64,000 nucleotides of DNA from CAZMXS01 sp964570325 (lineage in GTDB: Bacteria > Verrucomicrobiota > Kiritimatiellia > CAIQIC01 > CAZMXS01), in the NCBI GenBank assembly GCA_964570325.1, contig CAZMXS010000009.1, forward strand, positions 38,067 to 102,066, in the 5' to 3' direction. Shown here one piece after another: positions 49,587-59,016 of this stretch. The translations under genes and the position numbers were made by a program. A model generated the notes under the pieces. That model had not been told where the DNA came from, made no database searches, and saw nothing but the letters and a program-made list of their open reading frames with translations. Each line of letters starts with the position of its first letter. Within the stretch, counting starts at the first letter, position 1.

Positions 49587-50924
49587 ATGACTTCGGTCTG
49601 TTTGCGTTTGATCAACGAGGTGGTGACTCCCGGCCTTTGCACCGGCTGCGGCGCGTGCGTGGCGCTCGATCCTGCCGGCGCATCACGCATGGCGGATTCC
49701 GATTTCGGGCCCCAGCCTTGTTTTGCCGATTCCACGGCGTTGCCGGAGTTGGCGTGGACGGTTTGTCCGGGCAAGGGATACGCCTTGCCGGAGTTGTACC
49801 GCGGCCATTATGGGCGCCTGCCGGAAAACTGGTTGCTCGGTCCCTTTGTCGCGGTGCGCACGGGCCATGCGTCCGATCCGGCGGTCCGGCGCGCGGGCGC
49901 GTCGGGCGGCGTGTTGACGGCCGTGCTGCTGCATCTGCTGGAGACCGGCCGAATAGATGCCGCAGTCGTGGCGCGGCAAGGCGTGCCGACCCCGGAGCGG
50001 GCGCGCGCGGTGGTCGCGCGAACCCCGGACGAAATTCGCGCCGCGGCGGGATCGGTTTATATCCCGGTGGCGATGCTGGATCGGCTGCCGCAACTGGAGC
50101 CGGGCGGTCGCTATGCCATCACCTGTCTGCCCGATCAGGCGGCGGCCCTGCGCCTGCTCCAACAGGCCGGGCATGAACCGGCCCGGCGGGTGCGTTATGT
50201 ATTGGGGCCTTACACGGGCACGGCGTTGTACCCCGCGGCGATCCGCGCCTTTTTGCGGGCAAAAGGGGTGCCCCCCGACGATGCCATCGTCTCCTTGCAA
50301 TGGCGCGCGGGCGAGTGGCCGGGACATTTGGAAATCCATACCGCCGCGGGGCGGCGCATTGAGGAGCCCAAGTTTTATTACAATTACCTGATTCCGTTCT
50401 TCATCACGCAGGCCAGTCTGCGGTCCATGGATTTCACCAATGAGTTCTGCGACCTTTCCGCCGGCGATGCCTGGTCGCCGCGCTTCGAGGCGCGGCGCGG
50501 CGGATTCAACGTCTTCACCACGCGCACGGCGGAGATGGAGGACATCATTCGCGAAATGGAGGCGCGCGGGCGGCTGGTTTGCCAGATCGAGGATCCGGTT
50601 CGGTCTCTGGAAATGCACGGGCACATGCTGGATTTCAAGAAGCGCGGCGGTTATATTCGCAACCGGACGCGGCGGCGGCGCGGCCGGCCCGCGCCGGATT
50701 ACGGCTTGCGGCCGGAACCTTTGCCGGCGTCGCGCCGGATGGTGGAGGCGGTGATTGGCGCCTTGTTTGGCGTATGCCGGACACGGCCGGCGCGCGCGCT
50801 GGCCGCGCGGCTGCCGGTTCCAATCATTGGAAGAATATTCAACATTTTGCGCAAGGGTTGGAAAGCGGTCAGCAAGCCGGCCAAGCGCAAAGGCTTGCGG
50901 CATTTGGTGATGGTGATTGAATAA
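49587..50924 (+). CDS. F420 hydrogenase/dehydrogenase beta-subunit-like (FrhB/FdhB) protein
   Basis: A 445-residue protein. N-terminal iron-sulfur segment GLCTGCGACVALDP: C18, C21 and C24 are present, but the fourth ligand position holds D28. A middle FrhB_FdhB_N-type domain (RRAGASGGVLTAVLLHLLE) and a C-terminal FrhB_FdhB_C domain (FYYNYLIPFFITQASLRSMDF, then CDLSAGDAW). In glycan clusters such proteins are often seen next to pyruvyl transferases and act as unspecified flavin oxidoreductases. No F420 gene is in the window. The ATG start at 49587 lacks a good ribosome site. Its stop overlaps the next ATG. Confidence 0.8.
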   Translation: MTSVCLRLINEVVTPGLCTGCGACVALDPAGASRMADSDFGPQPCFADSTALPELAWTVCPGKGYALPELYRGHYGRLPENWLLGPFVAVRTGHASDPAVRRAGASGGVLTAVLLHLLETGRIDAAVVARQGVPTPERARAVVARTPDEIRAAAGSVYIPVAMLDRLPQLEPGGRYAITCLPDQAAALRLLQQAGHEPARRVRYVLGPYTGTALYPAAIRAFLRAKGVPPDDAIVSLQWRAGEWPGHLEIHTAAGRRIEEPKFYYNYLIPFFITQASLRSMDFTNEFCDLSAGDAWSPRFEARRGGFNVFTTRTAEMEDIIREMEARGRLVCQIEDPVRSLEMHGHMLDFKKRGGYIRNRTRRRRGRPAPDYGLRPEPLPASRRMVEAVIGALFGVCRTRPARALAARLPVPIIGRIFNILRKGWKAVSKPAKRKGLRHLVMVIE

Positions 50925-52534
50925 TGGAGACGCTGTCCCGTCATTTGGGTGTGCTGGCCCGGCGCGCGACGCCGCGCATATTGAGCCAGGCCTGCCGCGA
51001 CCCGAACTCGGCCGCGTACGGCTGTTTCGATCGCGACTGGTGGCACTACAAGATACGCGATTTCCCTTCGATCATTCTGCAGCAGGGCGGCTATACCGCC
51101 TGGCTTGCCGCGCGGCTGCCGGATTTCCAAGGCCAGCGGTCGTTTCTGGACCAGCTCGCCGCGGCGGCGTGCCGGTTCTGGAACCGGCGGGCCGCGCGGG
51201 CCGGGGCGTTCGAAGAATACTATCCGTGGGAGGCGGGATACCCGCCGCTGGCGTTCAGCACGCTGGCCGTGATGAAGCTGGCGGCCGCCGGCGTTGTGGC
51301 GCCGGCCGAAATCGAGACCGGCGCGCGCGTGGCCGCCGTGCAGTTGCGCGGCCGGATCGAAACGCAGGCGGGCAACCAACAAGTGGCTGGGTTGGCGGCG
51401 GCCGCCTGGTTGCGCCGGGTGTTCCCCGCCTTGATGGATGATGCCGCCTTCGAAAAAATGCGCGTGGAAACCATGAATCGGCAGCATCGGGAGGGCTGGT
51501 TTTTCGAGTATGGCGGACCGGACACCGGCTACCTTTCCGTGGCGTTGGATTGCCTTTGGGATTTGTACGACGCCACCGGCGACGAACGGTTTATTGATTC
51601 CGCCGGGCGCGCGTTCGACTGGCTGGCGGATGTCGTGCTGATGGCGGGCGGCAGTCCCGGCATGCACAATGCCCGCAATACGGATTACGTCCTGCCTTAC
51701 GGCATTGCCCGCTTCGCGCGCGAGCGCGAGTTCGAGCGGCCGCGCGCGCTGGCCCTCTTGAAATTGCTGTACCAGGGGGTGGACGACCCGGCGCATTTCT
51801 TCCATGCCGTGGATGATCGCTACCTTTGCCACTACACCGGCCACTCGCTGCTGCGGGCGGTGGCTTTGATCCAGGAAATGGCGGGCGCCGACGCGTTCAA
51901 AGACATCCGGCCGGATCCCGGTCCGTTGCGCGAGGAGGCGGCGTTTGAGGGGTGTGGCATTTTCCTGGCGGCGCGCCGCAACACGCGGTTCATCCTGGCC
52001 GCTCACAAGGGCGGGGTTTTTACATTGCGGAATGGGCGCGCATACGCATCCGATTATGGCTGGCGGGTGCGCGTCGGGCGCCGGCATTGGGTCAGCCATT
52101 GGTGGGATGCCGCGCGGTGGAAAGTGACCCGTGAGGAGAACTCGTGGACCATCAGCGGCCGGCTGGCTCCGGTGGCGGAACTGATCAGCACGCCGGGTCG
52201 GCATCTGCTGCTTCGGCTCTTGAGCCGGTGGTGGGGTCCGCGTATCATCCGCCGGCTGAAAAATCGCATGATTTTTACGCGCGGCCGCGATCGTTTCGAG
52301 TTTCAACGCGTAATTGAGCTGGAGGGCGCGGTGGTCCGCGTGGTGGATCGGATGGCCGGCGTGCCGGACGCCGCGGAAATCACGCCGGCGCCGCGCGCTT
52401 CCGCCCGCCATGTGGCCAGCGCGGACAGCTACCATGCGGAGGATGCGCGGCTCATGGCCGGGTTTGTGATGGAGCGGCAGACGCGGCGGGGCGGGGGAGT
52501 GTTTCACGCGGAAACGGTGTATCAGACGGAATGA
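50924..52534 (+). CDS. Alpha/alpha-toroid protein of unknown activity
   Basis: A 536-residue cytoplasmic-looking protein. Residues 80-340 show repeated helical hairpins with a conserved tryptophan/tyrosine pattern (FFEYGGPDTGYLSVALDCLWDLYDATGDERF, then AFDWLADVVLMAGGSPGMHNARNTDYVLP), as in (alpha/alpha)6 toroids of polysaccharide lyases and epimerases. The C-terminal part is beta-rich with RFILAAHKGGVFTLRNGR, which recalls heparinase II/III. I cannot name the reaction. It is coupled to both flanking genes (TAATG before, ATGA after). Confidence 0.6.
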   Translation: METLSRHLGVLARRATPRILSQACRDPNSAAYGCFDRDWWHYKIRDFPSIILQQGGYTAWLAARLPDFQGQRSFLDQLAAAACRFWNRRAARAGAFEEYYPWEAGYPPLAFSTLAVMKLAAAGVVAPAEIETGARVAAVQLRGRIETQAGNQQVAGLAAAAWLRRVFPALMDDAAFEKMRVETMNRQHREGWFFEYGGPDTGYLSVALDCLWDLYDATGDERFIDSAGRAFDWLADVVLMAGGSPGMHNARNTDYVLPYGIARFAREREFERPRALALLKLLYQGVDDPAHFFHAVDDRYLCHYTGHSLLRAVALIQEMAGADAFKDIRPDPGPLREEAAFEGCGIFLAARRNTRFILAAHKGGVFTLRNGRAYASDYGWRVRVGRRHWVSHWWDAARWKVTREENSWTISGRLAPVAELISTPGRHLLLRLLSRWWGPRIIRRLKNRMIFTRGRDRFEFQRVIELEGAVVRVVDRMAGVPDAAEITPAPRASARHVASADSYHAEDARLMAGFVMERQTRRGGGVFHAETVYQTE

Positions 52535-53487
52535 AGTTAATGATCCAGATCCCGTGCTGGAATGAGGCGGAAACTTTGCCCGCCACTTTGCGCGATCTCC
52601 CGCGGGTGATTCCCGGTATTGAGGTCATTGAAGTCCTGGTTATTGACGATGGCAGCGCCGACGGCACGGCCGAGGTTGCGCGTCAGGCGGGCGCGCAGCA
52701 CGTGCTGCAGTTGGGCACCAACCGCGGCCTGGCTCAGGCGTTTCAACGCGGGCTGCGTTATGCCATTGAGCGCGGCGCGGATATTGTGGTCAATACCGAC
52801 GCCGACAACCAGTACCGCGGCGCGGATATCGCCCAACTGGTTCAGCCGATCCTGCTCAACCAGGCCGACGTGGTGATCGGGTCGCGCCCGATCCGGGAGC
52901 ATCCCGAGTTCGGCGCGCTGAAGAAGGCGCTGCAACTGGCCGGCAGTTGGACGTTGCGGCGGCTGGCCGGGGTCTCGGTGCGCGACGCCGCCTCCGGCTT
53001 TCGCGCGTTCACGCGCGAGGCCGCGCTGAAATTGAACCTTTATACGACGTTTTCGCACTGTATCGAGTCGCTGATCCAGGCCGGCCGGCTGGGGTTGAGG
53101 ATCGTTTCCGTGGATGTCGGCGTCAACCCGCGCACGCGCCCGTCGCGGTTGTTCCGGAGCATGCCCCAGTATATTTTCCGGCAGGGCGCGACGATGCTCT
53201 CGATGTTCGTGCTCTATCGGCCGGGCGCGTTTTTCTTTTCCGTGGGCGCGGTGTTCATGGCGGCCGCGGCCGCGATCGGGCTGCGTTTCATTTACCTGAT
53301 CTATCTTGTCGCGCAGCCGGCACCGGGGCGCACCTATATCCCGTCCTTGATCCTGCTGGCGGTGCTGGCGACGATCGGCTTCCTGCTCTGGATTGCCGGG
53401 GTCTTGGGTGAACTGGTCAGTTTCCAGCGCCGGATCGCGGAGGAGAATTTATACCTGCTCCGTGAAAAACAGAGCGCGCAAAAGTGA
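52531..53487 (+). CDS. Family 2 glycosyltransferase, polyprenyl-phosphate sugar synthase-like
   Basis: A 318-residue protein. GT-A domain: IPCWNEAETLPATL, DDGS at 39-42, NTDADNQY with the D90-x-D92 metal site, SGFRAFTREAALKLN; then two C-terminal spans (about 225-255 and 270-295). This is the DPM1/ArnC-like layout that loads a sugar onto undecaprenyl phosphate on the cytoplasmic face. The GtrA-like gene that follows and the GT-C-like genes around it fit the usual trio of synthase, flippase and transferase. Confidence 0.88.
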   Translation: MKLMIQIPCWNEAETLPATLRDLPRVIPGIEVIEVLVIDDGSADGTAEVARQAGAQHVLQLGTNRGLAQAFQRGLRYAIERGADIVVNTDADNQYRGADIAQLVQPILLNQADVVIGSRPIREHPEFGALKKALQLAGSWTLRRLAGVSVRDAASGFRAFTREAALKLNLYTTFSHCIESLIQAGRLGLRIVSVDVGVNPRTRPSRLFRSMPQYIFRQGATMLSMFVLYRPGAFFFSVGAVFMAAAAAIGLRFIYLIYLVAQPAPGRTYIPSLILLAVLATIGFLLWIAGVLGELVSFQRRIAEENLYLLREKQSAQK

Positions 53488-53918
53488 CGGCAGGATTGAA
53501 CTCCGTCCGGCCAGTTTCTCCCCGCGCCCGCCTCGGCAAGCTCGTCGCGTTCCTGGCCGCCGGCGCGCCGGCCTTTGGGTTGGCGCTGGGGCTCAATTAT
53601 CTGCTGGTTGACCGGTTCCGGGCGCCGGCCGCGCCGGCGTATGCCATTGTGCTGGTGGCGCAGGTAACCCTCAACTACTTCATGTGCCGCTGGTTTGTTT
53701 TTCGGGCGGCGGGCCGCCGCGCGCGTTGGGGTGAATATGGGTTGTTTACCGGCGGCATTCTGGCGTTCCGCGCGGTGGACTGGTTGCTTTATGTGTTCCT
53801 GGTCAAGGGGCTGGGTGTTTATTATCTTGTGGCGCAAGGTCTCAATGTGGTCGTGTTTGCCCTGGCGAAATTCCTGTTCGCGGAGCGCGTGTTGGATCGA
53901 AAAACGGAAAACCGATGA
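53484..53918 (+). CDS. GtrA-like membrane protein
   Basis: A 144-residue protein with four predicted spans (KLVAFLAAGAPAFGLALGLNYLL, AIVLVAQVTLNYFMCRWFVF, and two more) and the conserved FMCRWFVFR end of span 2, typical of GtrA. GtrA proteins are thought to flip polyprenyl-phosphate-linked sugars made by their neighbouring GT2. GTG start overlapping the GT2 stop by 4 bp; its own stop overlaps the next ATG by 4 bp. Confidence 0.87.
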   Translation: MTAGLNSVRPVSPRARLGKLVAFLAAGAPAFGLALGLNYLLVDRFRAPAAPAYAIVLVAQVTLNYFMCRWFVFRAAGRRARWGEYGLFTGGILAFRAVDWLLYVFLVKGLGVYYLVAQGLNVVVFALAKFLFAERVLDRKTENR

Positions 53919-55630
53919 CCCGTCAGGTCCAGCTCTGGATGCTGGATGAACGGCCGCGCCAGGCGCGGGCTGGAGCCCGCCGCCCGCTTTTTCTGGCCAT
54001 GCTGGTCGGGCTGGGGCTGCTCAAACTCTGGCTGGTCGGGGCGCAGCAACTGGCGGCGATCGGCGGCTCCATTCACGACGACGAACTGTTTGTGCGGCAG
54101 GCCGGATCCCTCTTGCGCGGTGAATGGCTGGGCGCTTACGATCAAATGACGTTGATCAAGGGCGTAGTCTATCCCGCCTGGATCGCGCTATCCCGTGCCG
54201 CGCACGTCCCGCTGCTGTTGGGCCAGCACCTGCTTTACATCGCCGCCTGCTGGTTGTTTGTCGCCGCCCTGCGCCCATTGGTCCGCCGGCGTTGGTGGCT
54301 GGCGGCGGCCTTTGCCGTCCTGCTTTTCAACCCCGCCACGTTGCTCAATGTGCGCGTGGTACGCGAAGGTATTTACCTGGCGTTCACCTTGATGGTCTTT
54401 GCCGGCGGCGCGGGGTTGATCGCGCGCGGCGGGCAATCGCTGAAGACGGTCGCGGGGTGGAGCGCGGGGCTGGGCGCCGCCCTCGCACTTTTTTGGCTGA
54501 CGCGCGGAGAAGGCGTCTGGATTCTGCCGTCTGTTCTGTTGATGTTGATGTTTGCGGCTTGGAAGATAATGCGGGAACGCAAAGGTCGGATGGCCTGGCG
54601 GCTGGCGGCGCTGTTGCTGCCTTTGCTCTTGTGCGGCCTGGCCGTGTTGACGGTCTGCGCGGTCAATCGGCGGGTTTACGGCGTGTTCATCACCGACGAG
54701 TTCAAGGCGCGCGAGTTCAAGGCGGCTTACGGCGCGCTGATGCGCGTACGCCCGCGGCAATTTCATCCGTACCTGATGGTGGCCCGTGAAACGCGCGAGC
54801 GGATTTACATGTATAGTCCGGCATTCGCTGAGTTGCGCGAGCATTTGGAAGGCGGGCTCGGGCAAAGATGGGCGGCGCTCGGCGCGAAGTTGAGCGGGTT
54901 CAATCCGCGCAGCGGCGAGCTGCCCGGGATTCTGTTCCTCTGGGCGTTGCGCGATGCCGTTGCCGCAGCGGGACACTGCGGCAGCGCGCCGGAGGCGATG
55001 GCTTTTTACGGGCGGCTGGCGGACGAGGTCAACGCGGCCTGCGATCGCGGCCGGCTGCCGGCCTACCCGCGGCGCGATTCGTTGGCCCCGCGCTGGCGCG
55101 CGGAGTATGGGCCATTTTTTATCAAAGCGCTCCGGCGCGGCGCGCGGGAGTTGATGTCCTTCCAGGAGTTGCCGACCGAGTACAGCCGGGGCACGGATCG
55201 GCAATTATCGCTGTTTGCGGAAATGACTGGCGAACCGCTGGCGTACGCGCCGGACGATCCGCGCCGGCCGCCGCCCGCGCCGGTGTGGCGTGACCGGTTA
55301 AACCGAGTGCGCCTGGCGGTGCTGCGGCGGACTTTTACCGTGTATCGCGGGCTGGCCTGGCCGGCCGCGTTGCTGGCTCTGGCGGGTCTGGTGTTGGGAC
55401 CATGGTGGCGGCGCGGCATTTACCCGATTTGGGTGGTCGGGGTGGCGGCGCTGGGCGCCGTTGCCGCCCGGATGCTGATGCTGGCCTTCATCGCCTGCTC
55501 CTCGTTCGATGGCTTCGCGGCGCGCCATATCAGCCCGGTCTACGTCCCCCTGCTGGTATTCATCCTCATGGGGCTGCTGGAACTTGGCTCAACCAGACGA
55601 TTGCCTGTATCCGGCATGGCAATACGTTAG
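53915..55630 (+). CDS. Membrane GT-C-like protein
   Basis: A 571-residue polytopic protein with 11 or 12 spans. Acidic first loop GGSIHDDELFVRQAGSLL (DDE) followed by YDQMTLIKGVVYPAW in the position of the GT-C catalytic loop. A long extracytoplasmic loop (about 255-450) includes CGSAPEAMAFYGRLADEV. It is likely the transferase that uses the lipid-linked sugar prepared by the two preceding genes. The short N-terminal coding region contains the GCGGGC-TGGA-GCCCGC hairpin. Confidence 0.68.
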   Translation: MTRQVQLWMLDERPRQARAGARRPLFLAMLVGLGLLKLWLVGAQQLAAIGGSIHDDELFVRQAGSLLRGEWLGAYDQMTLIKGVVYPAWIALSRAAHVPLLLGQHLLYIAACWLFVAALRPLVRRRWWLAAAFAVLLFNPATLLNVRVVREGIYLAFTLMVFAGGAGLIARGGQSLKTVAGWSAGLGAALALFWLTRGEGVWILPSVLLMLMFAAWKIMRERKGRMAWRLAALLLPLLLCGLAVLTVCAVNRRVYGVFITDEFKAREFKAAYGALMRVRPRQFHPYLMVARETRERIYMYSPAFAELREHLEGGLGQRWAALGAKLSGFNPRSGELPGILFLWALRDAVAAAGHCGSAPEAMAFYGRLADEVNAACDRGRLPAYPRRDSLAPRWRAEYGPFFIKALRRGARELMSFQELPTEYSRGTDRQLSLFAEMTGEPLAYAPDDPRRPPPAPVWRDRLNRVRLAVLRRTFTVYRGLAWPAALLALAGLVLGPWWRRGIYPIWVVGVAALGAVAARMLMLAFIACSSFDGFAARHISPVYVPLLVFILMGLLELGSTRRLPVSGMAIR

Positions 55631-55653
55631 GTCGGATCATTGAAAATCCTTCC

Positions 55654-55681
55654 TTGACCGCGGGATATTCAAGCATATATG
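55654..55681 (+). promoter_or_regulatory. Putative promoter of the MBOAT-AlgJ operon
   Basis: TTGACC (55654-55659) and TATATG (55676-55681), spaced by 16 bp, in the 148-bp gap before the MBOAT gene. No operator dyad is seen. Confidence 0.5.
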
Positions 55682-55778
55682 CGCTCGACGATGGGATTTC
55701 AGTGGCCCCCCCTGCGGCACATTCCGGAACTTGTGCTGGCGTTGAAGCGAAAAAAACGCATAATCTGCGACGCTTTCC

Positions 55779-57284
55779 ATGGTCTTTAGTTCCGTCATAT
55801 TTCTATTCATGTTCCTGCCGCTGGTGCTGCTGGGGTATTTCCTCATGCCCCGGCGGTTCCGCAATCCTTTCCTGCTGTGCGCGAGCATGCTGTTCTATGC
55901 CTGGGGCGAGGTGCGGTTCCTGGCGGTGATGTTGGCCTCGTGCCTGATTGATTTCACCGCCGGCTGGGTGATCGAACGCGAGTTCGACAAGCGGGGCGGC
56001 GACCCTGCCGCGCCCCGACCCAAGACGCGCACCCGGACGCAGCGCCTGGCGCTGATCCTGTCCATTGCCGCCAATCTCGCGCTGCTGATTTTCTTCAAGT
56101 ATTCCCACTTCGCCGTGGACAACTACAACCTGTTCATGGAGAGCCTGGGGTTCACGCAGGCGACGATCAACTTCGCCATGCAAATCGCCCTGCCGCTCGG
56201 GATCAGCTTCTACACCTTCCAGTCCATGAGCTACACCATAGATGTTTATCGCGGCAACGTCCGCGCGACGCGCAGCCTGGTGGACTTCGCCACGTTTGTG
56301 ACCCTTTTCCCGCAGCTCATCGCCGGTCCGATCGTGCGTTACCGCGACATCATGGACCAGCTCGTCTCGCGCCGGGTGACGCTGGCCGGATTCGCCGAAG
56401 GCGTGAAGCTGTTCATCATCGGCCTGGGCAAGAAGGTGCTGATCGCCAATATCCTGGCCGAGCCGGCCGATCGGATTTTCGCTTTGCCGTACACGGAGTT
56501 GCCCTGGGACGTGGCGTGGATCGGCGCGATTTGTTTCCCGCTCCAGCTCTATTTCGATTTTTCCGGCTATTCCGACATGGCGGTCGGCATGGGTCGGATG
56601 TTCGGATTCAGCTTCCCCGGCAATTTCAATTACCCCTTTCTGACGCGTTGCGCGCCGGAATTCTGGACCCGCTGGCACATCACGCTCTCGTCCTGGCTGC
56701 GGGATTACATTTTCACCCCGTTGGGCGGTTACCGCTGCGGCCGCGGCCGGGCCATGTTCAACATCCTGGTGACGTTTTTCCTTTGCGGGCTCTGGCATGG
56801 CGCCAGTTGGAATTTCGTGCTGTTCGGTCTCATCCCCGGCATCTGGATTATTGCCGAACGCCTGTTCAGCGTCAACCGCCGGTGGTTCTACAAGACGCCG
56901 CTGATGCATCTTTACACGAAGAGCATGATCCTTGTTTGCATGATCCTGTTCCGCACGGAGACCCTGCCGGATGCCGGGCATTACCTGCTGGCGATGCTGG
57001 GCCTGGCCGCGGCGCCCAGCGCGGCGATCAAGGCCGGATTCTATCTTAACCCCGAAGTGCTGACCGCGCTGGCCGCCGGCCTGATCGGCAGCGTCCCCTT
57101 CGCTCCGTGGCTGAAGAGTTGCTTTGCGGCGTGGGGCGATCGTCAGCGCGCGGCTGGTGGTTATGCCTGGGCGGAGCTGGTCCGGCAGGCTGGGCAGTTG
57201 GTATTTCTCGCGGCGGTGCTGATGGCGTGCGCGATGAAACTGGCCGCGGGGACGCATAACCCGTTTATCTATTTCAGGTTCTGA
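55779..57284 (+). CDS. MBOAT O-acyltransferase (AlgI-like)
   Basis: A 501-residue membrane protein with about 11 spans. It has the MBOAT signature for AlgI/DltB/PatA: QSMSYTIDVYRG near 150, FPQLIAGPIVRYRDI near 185, FWTRWHITLSSWLRDYIFTPLGG near 305, and LCGLWHGASWNFVLFG with the invariant H340. AlgI-type proteins move acetyl groups across the inner membrane for glycan O-acetylation. The AlgJ-like partner begins 3 bp after its stop. Confidence 0.93.
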   Translation: MVFSSVIFLFMFLPLVLLGYFLMPRRFRNPFLLCASMLFYAWGEVRFLAVMLASCLIDFTAGWVIEREFDKRGGDPAAPRPKTRTRTQRLALILSIAANLALLIFFKYSHFAVDNYNLFMESLGFTQATINFAMQIALPLGISFYTFQSMSYTIDVYRGNVRATRSLVDFATFVTLFPQLIAGPIVRYRDIMDQLVSRRVTLAGFAEGVKLFIIGLGKKVLIANILAEPADRIFALPYTELPWDVAWIGAICFPLQLYFDFSGYSDMAVGMGRMFGFSFPGNFNYPFLTRCAPEFWTRWHITLSSWLRDYIFTPLGGYRCGRGRAMFNILVTFFLCGLWHGASWNFVLFGLIPGIWIIAERLFSVNRRWFYKTPLMHLYTKSMILVCMILFRTETLPDAGHYLLAMLGLAAAPSAAIKAGFYLNPEVLTALAAGLIGSVPFAPWLKSCFAAWGDRQRAAGGYAWAELVRQAGQLVFLAAVLMACAMKLAAGTHNPFIYFRF

Positions 57285-57287
57285 TCC

Positions 57288-58877
57288 ATGCGCGATGAAC
57301 AGTCAGTGATGGATTTTGGATTGCCGGCGGTGGATGAGAACGGGCCGGCGGGCCGGACGCCTATCGAGCCCGGGCTCACCGGGATTCAGATCCTGCGTAT
57401 TGTCATGTTCTTCGCCATCATTTGCGGCCCGCTGGCCGCCATGCCGTTTGGCTGGGGCCGGCGGAGCGGCGCGGCCGACAGCGAACAACGCGCCGCCGTG
57501 CCGTTTCCCAAATGGTCATGGCGCTTTCGGGATCTGATCGTTTACCCGCGTCAATTTGAAGCCTGGTTCCGCGACCATTTCGGGTTCCGCCAGACGCTGA
57601 TTGATCTTAACAGCCGGATCAGCTACTTCGTCTTCCACACTTCGCCGTCGGCGAAGGTGCTGTTGGGCCGGGATGGCTGGCTGTTCTACAACGGCGACAA
57701 GCAGGCCGGCGACAGCAATCCCGTGGACGACAGCCGCGGCGCCACGCGGCTGCCCCCGCGCCAGCTTGAATGGATTCGCTGGATGATTCAGGACCAGCTT
57801 GAATGGCTCGCCGCGCGGGGCATCCGCTATCATTTCATTGTGATCCCGTCGAAGGAGGCCATCTATGCCGAATACCTTCCGGATTACGCCGCCAAGGTGG
57901 GGCCCAGTCCGCGCGAGCAGGTGCTGGCGCATCTGCGGACCGCCGGAGTTCCCGCGTTGGATCTGATGGAAGCGTTGCGGGCCGGCAAGGCGCGCGACCG
58001 GTTGTTCATGAAAACCGATTCGCATTGGAACGATCTGGGCGCGTTGATTGGATATCAGCAGATTATCGCGGCCGTGGCTTCCAATTTTCCCGCGGTGCGG
58101 CCGCTCACGGAGGCGGATTTCCGGGTCGAGCGGCGGTTGGAGGATGGCAGCGACCTGGCGCGGATGATCAACCTCAACCGCGAATTGCGGGAGGAGCAAA
58201 TCTATCTGGCGCCGCGCGCGGAGCGGCAAAGCCGGGTCCGCAAGGCGGGGCTGCAGGAAATGGTGGATGTCTATGCCGAGACCGACGACGCCAGCCTGCC
58301 GGTGGGGGTGGTTTATCGGGATTCCTTCACCGAGCGGCTGGTGCCGTTCCTCTCGGAGAATTTCAAACGGCTGGTTTTCAAGTGGGCCCGGCAGGGGGCG
58401 GACATGAGCCGGCTGGATGCGGCGCAGCCGGATGTGGTGCTGCAGATCATGGCCGACCGGGCGCTATCCCTGCCGCTGAAGTATTCCGGCGCGATTCAGG
58501 CCGAGCGGGCGCGTCAGCGGTTTGGGGAATCGCGGATAATGTTGTTGAAGCTGACGGCCACCAACCGGCTGGCGGGCGTCGAACGTGTATTGGAATTGCC
58601 GGAGATCAAGGGCGCGGACCGGTATTTGCCGATTGTTCGACTGGAAATCGGCAGCCCGGGTGAAATGCGGATGTCGTTGCAGGCATTGCGCCCCGGCGCG
58701 CGCGGGCGCCTGCAATGGACGGAGCAGGTAGGTGCCGCGCTGGCGTCCGGCGATAATGATATTTGTCTGCCGCTCGTTGACCCGGAGTTGAGCGGTCCGT
58801 TGCGGTTGGTGCTGACGGGGGCGCCCGGCGATTGCGTGGTGAAGTCGGTGGAGGTGCGAGGTATACGGAGGTTTTAG
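57288..58877 (+). CDS. AlgJ/AlgX-like acetyltransferase, membrane-anchored SGNH fold
   Basis: A 529-residue protein with one N-terminal span (about 32-52) and a periplasmic domain of the alginate-acetyltransferase type: FRDHFGFRQTLIDLNSRI, VLLGRDGWLFYNGD, and the catalytic MKTDSHWND (D244, H246); the nucleophile serine is expected in GVVYRDSFTERLVPFL. It should receive acetyl groups from the MBOAT protein and transfer them to the glycan. The C-terminal 150 residues are an extra beta-rich domain, perhaps carbohydrate-binding. Confidence 0.85.
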   Translation: MRDEQSVMDFGLPAVDENGPAGRTPIEPGLTGIQILRIVMFFAIICGPLAAMPFGWGRRSGAADSEQRAAVPFPKWSWRFRDLIVYPRQFEAWFRDHFGFRQTLIDLNSRISYFVFHTSPSAKVLLGRDGWLFYNGDKQAGDSNPVDDSRGATRLPPRQLEWIRWMIQDQLEWLAARGIRYHFIVIPSKEAIYAEYLPDYAAKVGPSPREQVLAHLRTAGVPALDLMEALRAGKARDRLFMKTDSHWNDLGALIGYQQIIAAVASNFPAVRPLTEADFRVERRLEDGSDLARMINLNRELREEQIYLAPRAERQSRVRKAGLQEMVDVYAETDDASLPVGVVYRDSFTERLVPFLSENFKRLVFKWARQGADMSRLDAAQPDVVLQIMADRALSLPLKYSGAIQAERARQRFGESRIMLLKLTATNRLAGVERVLELPEIKGADRYLPIVRLEIGSPGEMRMSLQALRPGARGRLQWTEQVGAALASGDNDICLPLVDPELSGPLRLVLTGAPGDCVVKSVEVRGIRRF

Positions 58878-58951
58878 ATCGGACAAAGTGAAGAGATTCC
58901 TATCCCGATTCTTTGAGTCAGGGGGCGGGATGACCGAAGGCGGTGACCGTC

Positions 58952-58988
58952 ATTCCGAGGAGTCCGGCGGAGCCGGGCGACGCGGAAT
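58952..58988. repeat. Nested hairpin, dispersed-repeat-like
   Basis: Outer arms ATTCCG (58952-58957) / CGGAAT (58983-58988); inner arms CCGGC (58964-58968) / GCCGG (58972-58976) with loop GGA. It lies in the 139-bp gap before the SGNH gene and looks like a mobile or REP-like unit of another family. Confidence 0.55.
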
Positions 58989-59016
58989 TGCCGCATGAAG
59001 CACGTCAAGGATCAAA

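Noticed and set aside
50699..52507. 602-codon open frame on the minus strand
   Set aside because: It mirrors the FrhB-like and toroid genes, which have coupled starts and domain patterns. The minus frame is Arg/Pro/His-rich, as expected of an antisense shadow in GC-rich DNA.
55803..57257. 484-codon minus-strand frame
   Set aside because: Antisense to the MBOAT gene with its invariant histidine and family motifs.
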